Positions 62,867 to 64,000 of a stretch of 64,000 nt of DNA are shown here, one piece after another; the first letter of the stretch is position 1, and each line of letters opens with the position of its first letter. The translations under genes were made by a program, and so were the position numbers. The notes beneath the pieces were generated by a model. The model did not search any database. It was not told the origin of the DNA and worked only from the letters and a program-made list of their open reading frames with translations. Source of the DNA: Bin87 sp965232895 (lineage in GTDB: Bacteria > Chloroflexota > Dehalococcoidia > Lucifugimonadales > UBA3495); the NCBI GenBank assembly GCA_965232895.1, contig OZ247430.1:124001-188000 (forward strand), read 5' to 3'.

Positions 62867-64000
62867 CTATCCGGTCTTGCCTCGTTTCTCTGCGGCTGGG
62901 AGCACCAGCCGCAGTTCGTATATGCGTCGCCCCCGCACCTGCGTGACCTCAATCGACGTCTGATCTGAAACTACCACGTCTCCCACGGAGGGCATCCGCC
63001 CCAGCAGCGTGTAAACGTATCCGCCGATGGTATTGACGTCGCCGGAATCGAGATCCAGGCCCAGCACGCGCGACACATCCTCCACGGGGGCCGTCGCCTT
63101 GACCAGCCAGGACCCGTCGGCTACGGGTTCCAGTTCTTCAGCTCCCGCATCGTCGAACTCGTCGTCGATCTCGCCAACGATCTCTTCGAGCACATCTTCC
63201 AGCGTGACCAGACCTTCCACACCGCCGTACTCGTCCACGACGATGGCCATCTGCAAAGACTTCGACCGCATCAGGTGCAGAAGATCGTCAACCGCCATAT
63301 TCTCGGCGACAAATTCCGGCTCGCGCATGATGGCGTTGACGTCGGATTGCCATGCGCCCTCCGCCACCGTCTGCAGTACGTCACTGATGTGAATTATCCC
63401 CACCACGTTGTCCATGGTGTCCTGGTAAACCGGCACCCGAGTGTGCCTGGTGTTGACCAGCATCCGCACCAGTTCGTCCATTGCGGTGGTCACCTCTACA
63501 GCCTGCACGTCCAGACGGGGCACCATGATGTCCTTGACGTCATGATCATCCATGTGACTGATGGACCGCACCATGTCGATGTCGTTGCGGTCCAGGTTCA
63601 TCAGCTCCGCCGGGGTCAGCGTCGGACCGTCCGCATGGCCGTTCTCCGGGTCCCCGTCGGAACCCCCATCCATTGCGATCGGAAGGCTGGGGCCGCTTGC
63701 GGAACCGGGCCGGTTGGCATCGCCGGTCCAACGCCTCGGATCCGCCAGCCGGCGAACGACCCGGGGCGACTGACGGGCCCACAGACGCGCGCCGAGGTAA
63801 ACGCACGCCAGACCCGTGGAGGTTGCCATCACCGCCGCTGCCAGTGCGATGAAGGCCGGGGATCCGTTGGCCAGCTGGTACGCAATTGCCAGAGCGGAGC
63901 CGCCGGCTGCGGATGCGGCGGCGGCTAACAGGATCCCTATCGCCGGGGATGACGGACGGGCCAGAAAGACCGCGCTGGCCTGGCTTTGTCGTCTGGACGC
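62867..64000 (-). CDS. CorC/HlyC-type CBS domain membrane protein (5' end beyond window)
   Basis: 377 residues of a protein whose start lies past 64000. The N-terminal visible part has two TM-like helices (IGILLAAAASAAGGSALAIA, then SPAFIALAAAVMATSTGLAC). Two CBS motifs follow (VKDIMVPRLDVQAVEV, then VVGIIHISDVLQ; AIVVDEYGGVEGLVTLEDVL) and a C-terminal transporter-associated domain (GYVYTLLGRMPSVGDVV). Typical of CorC/YtfL-like proteins of metal or membrane homeostasis. The complete N-terminus, possibly DUF21, cannot be judged here. Confidence 0.85.
   Translation of the reverse strand, partial: ASRRQSQASAVFLARPSSPAIGILLAAAASAAGGSALAIAYQLANGSPAFIALAAAVMATSTGLACVYLGARLWARQSPRVVRRLADPRRWTGDANRPGSASGPSLPIAMDGGSDGDPENGHADGPTLTPAELMNLDRNDIDMVRSISHMDDHDVKDIMVPRLDVQAVEVTTAMDELVRMLVNTRHTRVPVYQDTMDNVVGIIHISDVLQTVAEGAWQSDVNAIMREPEFVAENMAVDDLLHLMRSKSLQMAIVVDEYGGVEGLVTLEDVLEEIVGEIDDEFDDAGAEELEPVADGSWLVKATAPVEDVSRVLGLDLDSGDVNTIGGYVYTLLGRMPSVGDVVVSDQTSIEVTQVRGRRIYELRLVLPAAEKRGKTG

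Overview
The window is about 64 kb of GC-rich, densely coded bacterial chromosome. It most resembles a Chloroflexota genome, probably an uncultured SAR202 or Dehalococcoidia-like lineage. That placement is inference from gene content: LLM-class flavin/F420 oxidoreductases, repeated DinB-family proteins, surface proteins with Thr-Pro-rich spacers, an RpoD with a long insert, SufU-type Fe-S assembly and DUF1802/PaREP1-type orphans. I saw no rRNA, tRNA, CRISPR array or complete insertion sequence. Many genes stop at TGA, so TGA is not globally reassigned.

Layout. 1-10 kb: tandem MFS carriers, two LLM oxidoreductases, DinB and GYD proteins, a GMC oxidoreductase, a probable selenocysteine glutaredoxin-DinB fusion, a PAC2-family protein, a secreted protein whose gene carries a 38-nt poly-C run, and a VOC protein. 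10-13.9 kb: a membrane-anchored hendecad-repeat coiled coil, an MFS exporter, a HAD hydrolase and a cupin. 13.9-19 kb: a zinc uptake operon (Fur/Zur regulator, ZnuA-, ZnuC- and ZnuB-like proteins, and an MFS protein with a 24-His tail) behind a near-consensus promoter with an overlapping inverted repeat. 19-22.6 kb: a HAS-barrel/HerA ATPase pair and panC. 22.6-27.4 kb: a two-gene orphan cassette, etfBA, an aldo/keto reductase and a transglutaminase-like protein.

27.4-32 kb is an accessory island: a retropepsin-like protein, a partly duplicated unknown two-gene module, an AIPR (abortive-infection type) protein with a small partner, and a PIN toxin/antitoxin pair. It is followed by DUF1802, a DNA-3-methyladenine glycosylase-like protein and TatD. 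34.4-41 kb is a suf operon (sufB, sufC, a PaREP1/HEPN-like gene, sufD, sufS, sufU and a second sufU-like gene) behind a TTGACA-N17-TACGAT promoter. 41-49.6 kb holds DinB, ferritin, an alpha/beta hydrolase, sucCD, pyrG, a transaldolase-family aldolase and rho. 49.7-57.5 kb encodes surface proteins, three tandem Uma2 genes and a two-component pair. 57.8-64 kb holds dnaG, rpoD, a zinc ribbon, a sortase-like protein lacking its catalytic residues, and a CorC/HlyC-type CBS protein running off the end.

Several families of short inverted-repeat elements (MITE/REP-like) lie between genes, often directly against stop codons or inside operons. The strongest candidates for something new are the in-frame UGA at the redox-active position of the glutaredoxin-DinB protein with a well-formed bSECIS, the poly-C contingency-like tract, the hendecad coiled coil, and the AIPR-plus-partner island.
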